In this document: positions 9,341 to 15,964 of the stretch, in pieces
Layout: every line of letters begins with the position of its first letter
Numbering within the stretch: the first letter of the stretch is position 1
Origin: VRUE01 sp036379955
GTDB taxonomy: Bacteria; Actinomycetota; Thermoleophilia; Solirubrobacterales; 70-9
Assembly: GCA_036379955.1 (NCBI GenBank)
Contig: DASVFR010000045.1
Span: 1-17,601 of the forward strand
Direction of reading: 5' to 3'
Length of the DNA: 17,601 nt
Made by a program: the position numbers and the translations under genes
Notes under the pieces: generated by a model
The model's database searches: none
Seen by the model: only the letters and a program-made list of their open reading frames with translations
Told to the model about the DNA's origin: nothing

Positions 9341-10777
9341 GTGGGGGAGAGCCGCAAGTGGTGGACGCTGGTGGGGGCCTGTACGGGGCTCTTCGTCCTG
9401 ATGCTGGACTCGACCGTCGTGGCGCTGGCGCTGTCTTCCATCCGCCACGACCTTGGCGCCAGCGCCGCGGAGCTGCAGTGGGTGATGAACGGCTACCTGC
9501 TGACGATCGCGGTGCTGGTCGTCACCGCCGGCCGCTTCGGCGACATGTTTGGGCGCAAGCGGGTCTTCCTCGTCGGGATGGCGCTGTTTGGGGCCGGCTC
9601 GATCCTCTCCGGCGCCGCGCACGGGCCGCTGGCCCTGATCTGCGGCAGGGTGCTGCAGGGAATGGGCGCGGCGCCCGTGCTCTCGCTCTCGCTGGCGATC
9701 GTCTGCAACGCCTTCCCCTCCTCCGAGCAGCCGCGAGCGTTGGGGATCTGGGCGGCGGTCTCGGCGGTGGCGCTGGCGATCGGGCCGGTCGTCGGCGGCG
9801 CCCTGGTCGAGGTCGACTGGCGGCTGATCTTCTGGATCAACCTGCCCGTCGTCATCGCCGGTATCGCGATCGTGCTCGCCGCCGCGCCGGAGTCGACCGA
9901 TCCCGGCGCCGGGCGACGCGTCGACCTCGCCGGCCTGCTGGCGCTGACCCTTGGCCTCGGCGGGATCGTGCTGGCGATGATCCAGTCGCGGGAATGGCCG
10001 GCTGGCCTGACGGCCGCGCTGGCCGCGCTCGGCGTTGCCTTCCTCGTTGCCTTCGCGCTGATCGAGCGCCGCGTCAGAGAGCCGATCGTCGAATTCGACC
10101 TCTTCCGCAACGGGCCCTATTTCGGCGCCAGCGCCGCCGCCTTCGCCGTCGTCGGCTCCTACTGGGCAGTGATGTTCTTCCAGCCTCAGTACCTGCAGGA
10201 CGCGCGCGGGCACTCGGCGATCCTCAGCGGCCTGCTGATCCTGCCGGTGACGGTGCCGATGGTCTTCATATCGCCGTTCTCCGGGCGACTGATCGGGCGT
10301 TTCGGCGCCCGCAGGCTGATGAGCGCCGGCATGGTCTGCGGCACCGCCGGGCTGGTGCTGCTGACCCAGGTCGCCGCCGACAGCCCCTACGGCCTGATCC
10401 TCGCCGGCTACCTCCTCTTCGGCATCGCGATCGGCCTCGTCTACGCGCCGATGTCGACGGCGGCGATGGCGGCGATGCCGGCCGAGAAGGTGGGGATCGC
10501 CTCGGGTGTGCTGGCGATGGACCGGATCGTCGCCGGCTCGCTCGCGCTCGCCGCGACCGGCGCCGCCTTCCACGCGCTGCAGGCGTCGGGCGACTCGTTC
10601 ACCGCATCGATCGCGGGCTCGACCTGGGTCGCGGTCGCCCTCTGCCTGATCGGCACGGCGCTGACCTGGGCCTTCGTGCGCGACCCGGCGTCCGCGGGCC
10701 CTGACCCGGCGGTGGCGGGAGAGCCCGAGCCCGGTTCGCTCCAGCACCACCGCCATCACCGGCGCTTTCATCTTTAG
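9341..10777 (+). CDS. MFS exporter, DHA2 (14-TM) type
   Basis: 478 aa inner-membrane proton-driven exporter of the EmrB/QacA group. Seen: LDSTVVALAL (22-31, motif D1 of the 14-TM drug:H+ antiporters), GRFGDMFGRKRV (64-75, motif A), the RVLQGMGAA region (103-111, motif B) and the antiporter motif C, GIWAAVSAVALAIGPVVGG (135-153). Long hydrophobic stretches continue to about residue 450 and fit 12-14 helices. The short C-terminal tail is His/Arg-rich (HHRHHRRFHL). The GTG start is 30 bp after the reductase stop. Substrate cannot be predicted; no regulator is adjacent. Confidence 0.9.
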   Translation: MGESRKWWTLVGACTGLFVLMLDSTVVALALSSIRHDLGASAAELQWVMNGYLLTIAVLVVTAGRFGDMFGRKRVFLVGMALFGAGSILSGAAHGPLALICGRVLQGMGAAPVLSLSLAIVCNAFPSSEQPRALGIWAAVSAVALAIGPVVGGALVEVDWRLIFWINLPVVIAGIAIVLAAAPESTDPGAGRRVDLAGLLALTLGLGGIVLAMIQSREWPAGLTAALAALGVAFLVAFALIERRVREPIVEFDLFRNGPYFGASAAAFAVVGSYWAVMFFQPQYLQDARGHSAILSGLLILPVTVPMVFISPFSGRLIGRFGARRLMSAGMVCGTAGLVLLTQVAADSPYGLILAGYLLFGIAIGLVYAPMSTAAMAAMPAEKVGIASGVLAMDRIVAGSLALAATGAAFHALQASGDSFTASIAGSTWVAVALCLIGTALTWAFVRDPASAGPDPAVAGEPEPGSLQHHRHHRRFHL

Positions 10778-10855
10778 AGTGCCCCATTTCGCGCGTTTGC
10801 GTGAGCGGTCTCCTTGACATCGTCCATTCCGACCTGTCCACTTGGGATTAGCCAG

Positions 10856-10877
10856 ACCGCATTGCAAAGCGGTTTTT
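10856..10877 (+). promoter_or_regulatory. Dyad with T-run before disA
   Basis: ACCGC-ATTGCAAA-GCGGT (10856-10873) is an 18-bp palindrome broken only by one A-A pair, and TTTTT follows at 10873-10877. It could be a short intrinsic terminator (5-bp stem) or a protein-binding operator. AGACCGC (10854-10860) can pair instead with GCGGTCT at 10805-10811. The rest of the gap from the MFS gene (10778-10893) holds TCCTTGACA twice (10811-10819 and 10882-10890) and no gene. Confidence 0.45.
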
Positions 10878-10893
10878 GGCATCCTTGACAGTG

Positions 10894-12003
10894 ATGTCAG
10901 CACCTGGTGATGAGCTCCATGAGTTGTCGGAACGCCAGGATCCCCGACTTCTGAGAGCACTCGACGTGGTTGCCCCTGGCGGCGCGCTGCGCGAGGGAAT
11001 CGACAACATCGTGCACGCCAGCACCGGCGGCCTGGTCGTCGTCGGCGACCCCGGCGACATCTCGCACCTGCTCTCCGGCGGCATCCAGCTCGAGATCGAC
11101 TACACGCCGGCGATGCTCTACCAGGTGGCGAAGATGGACGGTGCCATCGTCCTCAACTCCGAGGCGACGAAGATCGTCTGGGCCAACGTCCAGCTGATGC
11201 CCGACCCGACGATCCTCTCGGCCGAGACCGGCACCCGCCACCGCACCGCCGAGCGCGTCTCCAAACAGACCGAGGCGCTGGTGATCGCGATCTCCCAGCG
11301 CCGCGACGTCGTCTCGCTCTACGTCGAGGGGACGAAGTACATCCTCCAGGACATCCCCGCGGTCCTCGCCAAGGCCAACCAGGGCCTGGCGACGCTCGAC
11401 AAGTACCGTGCCCGCCTCGACCAGGTCTCCAACCGGCTCACCGTGCTCGAGTTCGAGGGCGGCGGCGTCCTCTACGACGCGCTCTCGGTCCTGCAGCGGG
11501 CCGAGCTGGTCACCCGCATGGCGGTCGAGGTCGAGCGCTACATCGTCGAGCTCGGTACCGAGGGCCGCCTGATCGAGATGCAGCTGGAGGAGACGATGGT
11601 CGGCGTCGCCGCCGAGAAGACGGCGCTGATCCGCGACTACTCGGTCGAGGACTCCGAGGAGAACCTGGCGACCGTCCAGCAGTCGCTCGCCCGCATGCCG
11701 CACGAGGAAGTGCTCGACTTCGGCCGCCTCGCCGAGCTGCTCGGCTACGACCGCAAGCTGAACACGCTCGACTTCCCGGTCGCCCCGCGCGGCTACCGCC
11801 TGCTCGGCCGCGTGCCGCGCATCCCCAAGCTTGTCGTCCAGAAGATCATCCGCGAGCTGGGTGGGCTGGAGGAGGTTCTGGCTGCCTCCGACGCCGACCT
11901 GGAGGCCGTCGAGGACGTCGGCCCGACAAGGGCCAAGGACATCCGCGAGGGCCTGCGACGGCTCCAGGAGGTCGACTTGGTCGATCGGTACCTACAGAGC
12001 TGA
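10894..12003 (+). CDS. disA: Diadenylate cyclase DisA
   Basis: 369 aa, slightly longer than the usual 355-360. It makes c-di-AMP from two ATP and scans DNA as an octamer, stopping at branched structures. Domains: an N-terminal DAC domain with the active-site motifs DGA (82-84) and GTRHR (113-117), a helical spine (about 150-285) and a C-terminal helix-hairpin-helix DNA-binding domain (about 320-369, with VEDVGPTRAKDI). Start: the ATG at 10894 leaves about 24 residues before the conserved APGGALREGIDNI. An in-frame GTG (10891) or TTG (10876) are alternatives. No clear Shine-Dalgarno is seen, and a dyad with a T-run lies just upstream. carD follows, so the two are probably co-transcribed. Confidence 0.95.
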   Translation: MSAPGDELHELSERQDPRLLRALDVVAPGGALREGIDNIVHASTGGLVVVGDPGDISHLLSGGIQLEIDYTPAMLYQVAKMDGAIVLNSEATKIVWANVQLMPDPTILSAETGTRHRTAERVSKQTEALVIAISQRRDVVSLYVEGTKYILQDIPAVLAKANQGLATLDKYRARLDQVSNRLTVLEFEGGGVLYDALSVLQRAELVTRMAVEVERYIVELGTEGRLIEMQLEETMVGVAAEKTALIRDYSVEDSEENLATVQQSLARMPHEEVLDFGRLAELLGYDRKLNTLDFPVAPRGYRLLGRVPRIPKLVVQKIIRELGGLEEVLAASDADLEAVEDVGPTRAKDIREGLRRLQEVDLVDRYLQS

Positions 12004-12030
12004 TGGCGTGATGGCGTCGTCGAAAAGAGA

Positions 12031-12036
12031 AAGGAG
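12031..12036 (+). promoter_or_regulatory. Strong ribosome site upstream of carD
   Basis: AAGGAG lies 6 bp before an in-frame ATT (12043), while the annotated carD ATG (12067) has AGGAGG only 2 bp upstream (12059-12064), too close for normal use. AAGGAG also falls inside a 14-codon ORF (12011-12055) that starts next to the disA stop. Its position bears on the true carD start. Confidence 0.5.
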
Positions 12037-12066
12037 CACCCGATTTCTGAGCTAGCAGAGGAGGCC

Positions 12067-12615
12067 ATGGAGGCGGGCTTCGAAGAAGCGGACGCTGTCC
12101 CTTACGTCTGCGACTTCGAGGAAGGCGACAAGGTCGTCTACCCCCACCACGGTGCTGGCCTCGTGATGAAGAAGGAGACCCGTGAGCTGATGGGGGAGGA
12201 GCGTGAATACCTCACGATCAAGATCCTCCACAACGACCTCACCGTGATGGTCCCCTGCGAGAACGCCGGGGTTGCCGGCCTGCGCAGGGTGATCGACGAG
12301 GTCGAAATCAAGAAGGTCACGACGGTCCTCACCGACGACGTCTCGGACATGCCGAAGAACTGGAACCGGCGCTTCAAGTACAACCGCGAGAAGATCAAGA
12401 CCGGGGACGTGTTCGAGCTGGCCGAGGTGGTGCGCAACCTCGCCATCCGCGAGATGGAAAAGGGGCTTTCCACCGGAGAGAAGCAGATGTACACGCGGGC
12501 GAAGAAGATCCTCGCCTCCGAGTTCATGTACGCGCTCGACAAGGACGAGGACGGCGCGGAGGAGTACCTCGACGGCCTGCTGGAGGAGCGCTTCGCCGCC
12601 ACGGCGACCGCGTAG
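12067..12615 (+). CDS. carD: CarD/CdnL-family RNA polymerase regulator
   Basis: 182 aa. CarD binds the RNA polymerase beta subunit and stabilises open promoter complexes, notably at rRNA promoters. Domains: the Tudor-like polymerase-interaction domain (about 16-75, VGD-type start FEEGDKVVYPHHGAG, DLTVMVPCEN) and a helical DNA-binding domain (about 85-175) containing NWNRRFKYNREK, whose Trp99 matches the residue that wedges into the upstream fork of the bubble. An N-terminal extension of about 15 residues and an acidic tail are present relative to mycobacterial CarD (162 aa). The start is uncertain: the ATG at 12067 is used here, but an in-frame ATT at 12043, with ideally spaced AAGGAG, would add ISELAEEA. 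The reading frame continues directly from disA past its TGA. Confidence 0.92.
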   Translation: MEAGFEEADAVPYVCDFEEGDKVVYPHHGAGLVMKKETRELMGEEREYLTIKILHNDLTVMVPCENAGVAGLRRVIDEVEIKKVTTVLTDDVSDMPKNWNRRFKYNREKIKTGDVFELAEVVRNLAIREMEKGLSTGEKQMYTRAKKILASEFMYALDKDEDGAEEYLDGLLEERFAATATA

Positions 12616-12625
12616 CACCGGCAGC

Positions 12626-13330
12626 GTCACCGCGGTCATCGCCGCCGCCGGTTCCGGGGAGAGGCTCGGAGCCGGCGGCCCGAAGGCCTTCGTGCCCTTG
12701 GCCGGCAGGCCGATGGTCGAGTGGTCGATCGCGGCCTTCCGCGCGGCCGAGGCCCGTTCGATCGTCGTCGCCTGCCCCCCCGGGCACGTGCACGACCTCG
12801 CCGGCGGCGAGGTCGGCGTCGTCGACGGCGGCGCCACCCGCGCCGAATCGGTGCGCAACGCGCTCGAGGCGGTCGGCACCGAGCTCGTCGCCATCCACGA
12901 CGCCGCGAGGCCCTTGGTCACCCCCGAGCTGATCAAGGGCGTGGTCGCGACGCTCCACGCCTTCCCCGAGGCCGCCGGCGCGATCGCCGCGGCTCCGGTC
13001 ACCGACACGATCAAGCGCGTCGCCTCACCCAACGACGCCGGGTGCAACGCGTTTGACGTGCATAGCACGTCAAACGCGTTGCACCGCGTGGAGGAGACGG
13101 TGGATCGCGGGGAGCTCTGGGCGGCGCAGACTCCGCAGGTCTTCCGGGTGGATGCGTTGCGGGAGGCGCTGGCGGTAGACCCCGAGCGAGTTACTGCGGC
13201 GACCGACGAGGCGATGCTGGTGGAGCAGGCCGGTGGCCGGGTGCTGATCCATCCCTCCTCGCCCGAGAACCTCAAGGTGACGACGCCGACCGACCTGCGG
13301 TTGGCCGAGCTGCTGCTCGCCGAGCGCTAG
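12626..13330 (+). CDS. ispD: MEP cytidylyltransferase IspD, odd start, insert
   Basis: 2-C-methyl-D-erythritol 4-phosphate cytidylyltransferase, third step of the MEP isoprenoid pathway. From 12626 it would be 234 aa. Seen: the CTP-binding loop GSGERLGAGGPKAF (9-22), HDAARPLV (91-98), VTDTIKR (125-131), TVDRGELWAAQTPQVF (158-173), TDEA (193-196) and the C-terminal KVTTPTDLRLAE (217-228). No ATG, GTG or TTG occurs in this frame before the CTP loop. The natural-looking N-terminus VTAVIAAAGSG would start at a GTC (12626), whereas the first ordinary start, GTG at 12692, would lose the loop. A sequence error, a rare start or a +1 shift from carD (stop at 12613-12615) are options. Residues 140-154 are encoded by an inserted palindrome at a position where homologues have a short loop. 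The fold on both sides is intact. Confidence 0.85.
   Translation, partial: VTAVIAAAGSGERLGAGGPKAFVPLAGRPMVEWSIAAFRAAEARSIVVACPPGHVHDLAGGEVGVVDGGATRAESVRNALEAVGTELVAIHDAARPLVTPELIKGVVATLHAFPEAAGAIAAAPVTDTIKRVASPNDAGCNAFDVHSTSNALHRVEETVDRGELWAAQTPQVFRVDALREALAVDPERVTAATDEAMLVEQAGGRVLIHPSSPENLKVTTPTDLRLAELLLAER
13041..13085. repeat. 45-bp palindrome inserted in frame in ispD
   Basis: Perfect 21-bp arms (13041-13061 and 13065-13085) flank the spacer ATA. Arm ends are GGTGCAACGCG and CGCGTTGCACC. Removing exactly these 45 bp keeps the frame and leaves a KR-to-TVDR spacing typical of IspD. The insert adds 15 residues, contains no stop, and is less GC-rich than its surroundings. It resembles in principle the in-gene palindromic elements known from Rickettsia (RPE), though the sequence is not one I recognise. 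Confidence 0.88.
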
Positions 13331-13430
13331 ACCGCTGCAAACCGGCGCATCTCGGCGTCCTCGGTCGCTTGCGTGCAGAGCACGCGGCGGCTCCCTGCGT
13401 CCACCGACCTGCTTGGTTTTCGCGGTCTAG
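13327..13430. repeat. Palindromic repeat, copy B (ispD/convergent gene)
   Basis: The outer arms (13327-13343 and 13415-13430) both carry CTAG at their outer ends, so the ispD stop and the opposite-strand stop lie in the arms. Nine outer and five inner base pairs form, separated by a small mismatch. The core (13344-13414) shares 19 of 21 bases at its left end (GGCGCATCTCGG onward) and all 11 at its right end (CCGACCTGCTT) with copy A at 3753-3878. A central hairpin GCGTGC-AGA-GCACGC takes the place of copy A's different central hairpin. Probably a bidirectional terminator. Confidence 0.85.
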
Positions 13431-13582
13431 GTCAGTAGGACCCAGACCAGGGTCGCCGCGAAGCAGAGCTGGCCGACCCCTAGGGCGACGCCGGCGTTGG
13501 CGGCCCCCAGTGCCGCGGCCAGCAGCGCGCCGCCGGCGAAGGCCCCGAGCAGGATCGCCAGCTGGCGGATCAACTTCGCCAC
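13427..13582 (-). CDS. Small two-helix membrane protein
   Basis: 51 aa, starting at a GTG at 13582 that overlaps the last 13 bp of the DUF389 gene. Sequence runs VAKLIRQLAILLGAF, then two hydrophobic stretches (about 8-26 and 30-50) rich in Ala, Gly and Leu, ending WVLLT. I do not recognise the family. The frame is open further upstream to 13750, but that part is Arg/Pro-rich, lies inside the DUF389 gene and is probably not translated. The overlap suggests coupled translation with the DUF389 protein, so it may be an accessory subunit. Its stop lies in the arm of repeat copy B. Confidence 0.6.
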   Translation of the reverse strand: MAKLIRQLAILLGAFAGGALLAAALGAANAGVALGVGQLCFAATLVWVLLT

Positions 13583-14565
13583 CGCTCGGCGCCACCCTCC
13601 GCCGGCAGGCCGGCGACGGCTCGTGCCCCATCGCTGAGATGGCGTTGACGCCGGCGCTCGTAGAGGCGCCGCTGTATGTAGAGAGTCGCCACGCCGGCGA
13701 GGCAGATCGCGGTCAGGTTGACGGCCAGCTGCGCCATCGCCCCGCGCCATTCGGACCAGTCGGCGAGCGCGGCGGCGACGCCGATGTTGGCGGCAGCCGG
13801 GATCGTCGTCACCGAGATCAGCACGCCGACCAGCGCTCCCGACTTGGCCGAGGTGAGCGAGAGCATGCCGGCGGCGCCGGCGAAGCAGGCGACGATGAAC
13901 GAGAACTCGTCCGGCTTGGAGATGAACTGCGTCAGCGGGTGCATCGAGCCGCTGAAGTCCGAGTCGAGCATTCCGGTCGCCTTCGAGAGCAGCGTGAAGA
14001 GGAAGGCGGCGGTGATCCCGACCGGGAACCCGATCGCCAGCGCGGTCAGCGAGCGGATCGCGACCTCCCGGCGGCGCTCGACGAGGGCGACGCAGAAGCC
14101 GGCGATCGGGCCGAACTCGGGGCCCACGACCATCGCGCCGATGATCAGGATCGGCGAGCCGAGGAAGATCCCGACCGAGGCGATCAGGCAGGCGAGGACC
14201 ATGAAGATGAGGAAGTTGCCGCCCAGCTCGGTGGTCTCGGAGGTGCGCGCCTCGACCTCCTCCCAGACCACCGCGTCGGACGGTAGGCCCCGCGTGGCGC
14301 GCTCAGCCCGGTCGGCCGCCGCCGAGACCTGCGAGTCGATCTGCTCGAGCGCGATCGATCCGTCGCGATCGATCCCGAGGTCCTTGAGGTCCTCGACGAC
14401 GATGCTCGCGTCCTCGCGGGCGACGTCGCAGAGGACGACGTCGCCCTGCGGTTGACGGGCGGCGCCGGCGAGGAAGACGAGGTTCGTCGTTGAGCGCGCC
14501 GCCTCCAGCAGGCCGAGAACCTTCTCCGAGCGGTCGGAGGGCACGACGATCCGCAGGTGGACCAT
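13570..14565 (-). CDS. DUF389 integral membrane protein
   Basis: 331 aa. The N-terminal cytosolic part (about 1-110) has an alpha/beta pattern (MVHLRIVVPSDRSEKVLGLL, GDVVLCDVARED). The membrane part (about 115-300) has several helices with the family-type stretch LIASVGIFLGSPILIIGAMVVGPEFGPIAG, shown here split as LIASVGIFLG and SPILIIGAMVVGPEFGPIAG, and later SAKSGALVGVLISVTTIPAA. These match the DUF389 family (TIGR00341/TIGR00271 type), whose function is not established. The C-terminus is an Arg-rich cytosolic tail. I chose the ATG at 14565 because the first beta-strand begins there; an upstream ATG at 14616 lies within the 50-bp palindrome and would add 17 unlikely residues. It diverges from the PHP gene and is followed by a coupled small membrane gene. 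Confidence 0.85.
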   Translation of the reverse strand: MVHLRIVVPSDRSEKVLGLLEAARSTTNLVFLAGAARQPQGDVVLCDVAREDASIVVEDLKDLGIDRDGSIALEQIDSQVSAAADRAERATRGLPSDAVVWEEVEARTSETTELGGNFLIFMVLACLIASVGIFLGSPILIIGAMVVGPEFGPIAGFCVALVERRREVAIRSLTALAIGFPVGITAAFLFTLLSKATGMLDSDFSGSMHPLTQFISKPDEFSFIVACFAGAAGMLSLTSAKSGALVGVLISVTTIPAAANIGVAAALADWSEWRGAMAQLAVNLTAICLAGVATLYIQRRLYERRRQRHLSDGARAVAGLPAEGGAERWRS

Positions 14566-14580
14566 GGTCCGCAGCGTATC

Positions 14581-14630
14581 TACGTGCCGGTGATTTGCCG
14601 CCCATATGGGCGGCAAATCACCGGCACGTA
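14581..14630. repeat. Perfect 50-bp palindrome between divergent genes
   Basis: Every base from 14581 to 14605 pairs with 14606 to 14630, with no spacer; the centre is CCCATATGGG. The outer ends are TACGTGCCGG and CCGGCACGTA. It occupies most of the 82-bp gap between the start of the DUF389 gene (14565, -) and the PHP gene (14648, +). The position would suit a shared operator, but its length and perfection exceed usual repressor sites. It could extrude as a cruciform. Confidence 0.95.
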
Positions 14631-14647
14631 CGCGTAGGATCGGGCGG

Positions 14648-15499
14648 GTGCTGACCGACTACCACCTGCACCTGCGGCCCGATGAGCCCGACACGCCGGC
14701 GGAGCGCTACTTCACGGCGGAGAACGTCGAGCGCTACCTGGGGGCGGCGCGCGAGGTCGGGATCGCCGAGCTCGGGGTCTCCGAGCACGTCTACCGCTTC
14801 ACCCAGGCGCTCGAGCTCTGGCGCCATCCCTTCTGGGAGGAGCAGGCGCGCGACGACCTCGACGCCTACTGCGAGTTCGTCCGCGGCATGCCCCTGCGGC
14901 TGGGGATCGAGTGCGACTTCGTGCCGGGCGCCGAGGATCGCACCGCCTCGCTGCTGGAGGCGCGCGACTTCGACTACGTCGTCGGCGCGGTCCACTTCGT
15001 CGGCGAGCGCGCCGTCGACCACGAGGGCTGGGACGTCTGGGAGCGAAAAGGCGACGCCGACGAGGTCTGGCGCCGCTACTTCGAGGCGCTCGCCGAGTGC
15101 GCGCGGGCCGGCCTCTTCGACGTCCTCGCCCATCCCGACCTGGTCAAGGTCTGGGGCAGCGCCCGCCCGCTGCCCGAGCGCGACCCTCGCCACTACTACG
15201 AGCCGGCGGTCGAGGCGATCGCCGAGAGCGGCATCGCGGTCGAGGTCTCGACCGCGGGGCTGCGCAAGCCGGTCGGCGAGATCTATCCCGCCTCCGCCTT
15301 CGCCGAGATGTGCGTCGAGGCGGGCGCGGCCTTCGCGCTCTCCTCCGACGCGCACCTGCCCGAGCAGGTCGGCTTCGGCTACGACCGCGCGGTCGATTTT
15401 CTCGACGCTCTCGGGATAGGCGAGATCTGCGTCTTCGAGGGGCGCCGGCGGCGGCTGGAGCCGCTCGGGGCCGCTGTGCGGGACGATTCCGAGTCATGA
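14648..15499 (+). CDS. PHP-domain phosphatase, HisJ-like
   Basis: 283 aa metal-dependent phosphoesterase of the PHP superfamily, similar to histidinol-phosphate phosphatase HisJ/HisK. Seen in order: DYHLHL (4-9, His6 and His8), GVSEHVYRF (43-51, Glu46 and His47), GIECDF (86-91, Glu88), GAVHFV (113-118, His116), VLAHPDLVK (159-167, His162) and SSDAHLPEQVGFGYD (232-246, Asp234 and His236). All expected metal ligands are present. The GTG at 14648 gives the standard start, two codons before DYHLHL; an ATG at 14606 lies in the palindrome and would add unrelated residues. The histidinol-phosphatase role is likely but not certain, since no his gene is nearby and DNA polymerase-associated PHP enzymes share the fold. 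It overlaps ispF by four bases (ATGA), indicating coupling. Confidence 0.85.
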   Translation: MLTDYHLHLRPDEPDTPAERYFTAENVERYLGAAREVGIAELGVSEHVYRFTQALELWRHPFWEEQARDDLDAYCEFVRGMPLRLGIECDFVPGAEDRTASLLEARDFDYVVGAVHFVGERAVDHEGWDVWERKGDADEVWRRYFEALAECARAGLFDVLAHPDLVKVWGSARPLPERDPRHYYEPAVEAIAESGIAVEVSTAGLRKPVGEIYPASAFAEMCVEAGAAFALSSDAHLPEQVGFGYDRAVDFLDALGIGEICVFEGRRRRLEPLGAAVRDDSES

Positions 15500-15951
15500 G
15501 CGTCGGAATCGGCTACGACAGCCACCGCTTCGCCGAGGGCAGGCGGCTCGTCCTCGGCGGCGTCGAGATCGAGCACCCGCGCGGCCTCGTCGGTCATTCC
15601 GATGCCGACGTGCTCACCCACGCCGCGATCGACGCCCTGCTCGGCGCGGCTGGGCTCGGCGACATCGGCGCGATCTTCCCCGACGACGACGAGCGCTGGC
15701 GCGACGCCGACTCGATCGATCTCCTGCGCACGGTGGTCGGCATGATCGGCGGCCGGATCGTCAACGTCGACGCCACGCTCGTCTGCGAGGAGCCGCGCGT
15801 CGGGCCGTTCCGCGCCGAGATGGAGCGCAACCTCGCCGAGGTCACCTCGGCGCGGGTCAGCGTCAAGGCGACGACCAACGAGGGCATGGGCTGGATCGGG
15901 CGCGGCGAGGGCATCGCCTGCATCGCTGTGGCCTCGGTGGAGAGCGAATAG
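15496..15951 (+). CDS. ispF: MECDP synthase IspF
   Basis: 2-C-methyl-D-erythritol 2,4-cyclodiphosphate synthase, 151 aa, close to the usual 155-160. It cyclises the CDP-ME-phosphate with release of CMP, downstream of IspD and IspE. Seen: the zinc ligands Asp8 and His10 in GYDSHRF and His42 in HSDADVLTHAAIDALLGA (His34-Ala51), GDIGAIFPD with Asp56, NVDATLVCEEPRVGPF (90-105) and the C-terminal VKATTNEGMGWIGRGEGI (123-140), close to the common VKATTTEGLGFTGRGEGI. The ATG at 15496 overlaps the stop of the PHP gene. ispD lies 2.2 kb upstream, separated by an opposite-strand pair. The two enzymes are often adjacent or fused, so this arrangement looks like a split cluster. Confidence 0.96.
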   Translation: MSVGIGYDSHRFAEGRRLVLGGVEIEHPRGLVGHSDADVLTHAAIDALLGAAGLGDIGAIFPDDDERWRDADSIDLLRTVVGMIGGRIVNVDATLVCEEPRVGPFRAEMERNLAEVTSARVSVKATTNEGMGWIGRGEGIACIAVASVESE

Positions 15952-15964
15952 GCTCCCCGGTTCG

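Noticed and set aside
10814..10850. TTGACA at 10814 as a -35 box for disA
   Set aside because: No acceptable -10 lies 16 to 18 bp downstream; GGATTA is too far away.
8602..10960. Long open frames on both strands over the reductase and MFS genes (700 and 726 codons)
   Set aside because: They are shadows of the real genes in GC-rich DNA: composition is Arg/Pro/Ala or Asp/His-rich without domains.
14573..14636. GCGTA on both sides of the 50-bp palindrome as a target-site duplication
   Set aside because: The two copies are not placed directly at the palindrome edges symmetrically (3 bp and 1 bp away), and 5 bp can occur by chance.
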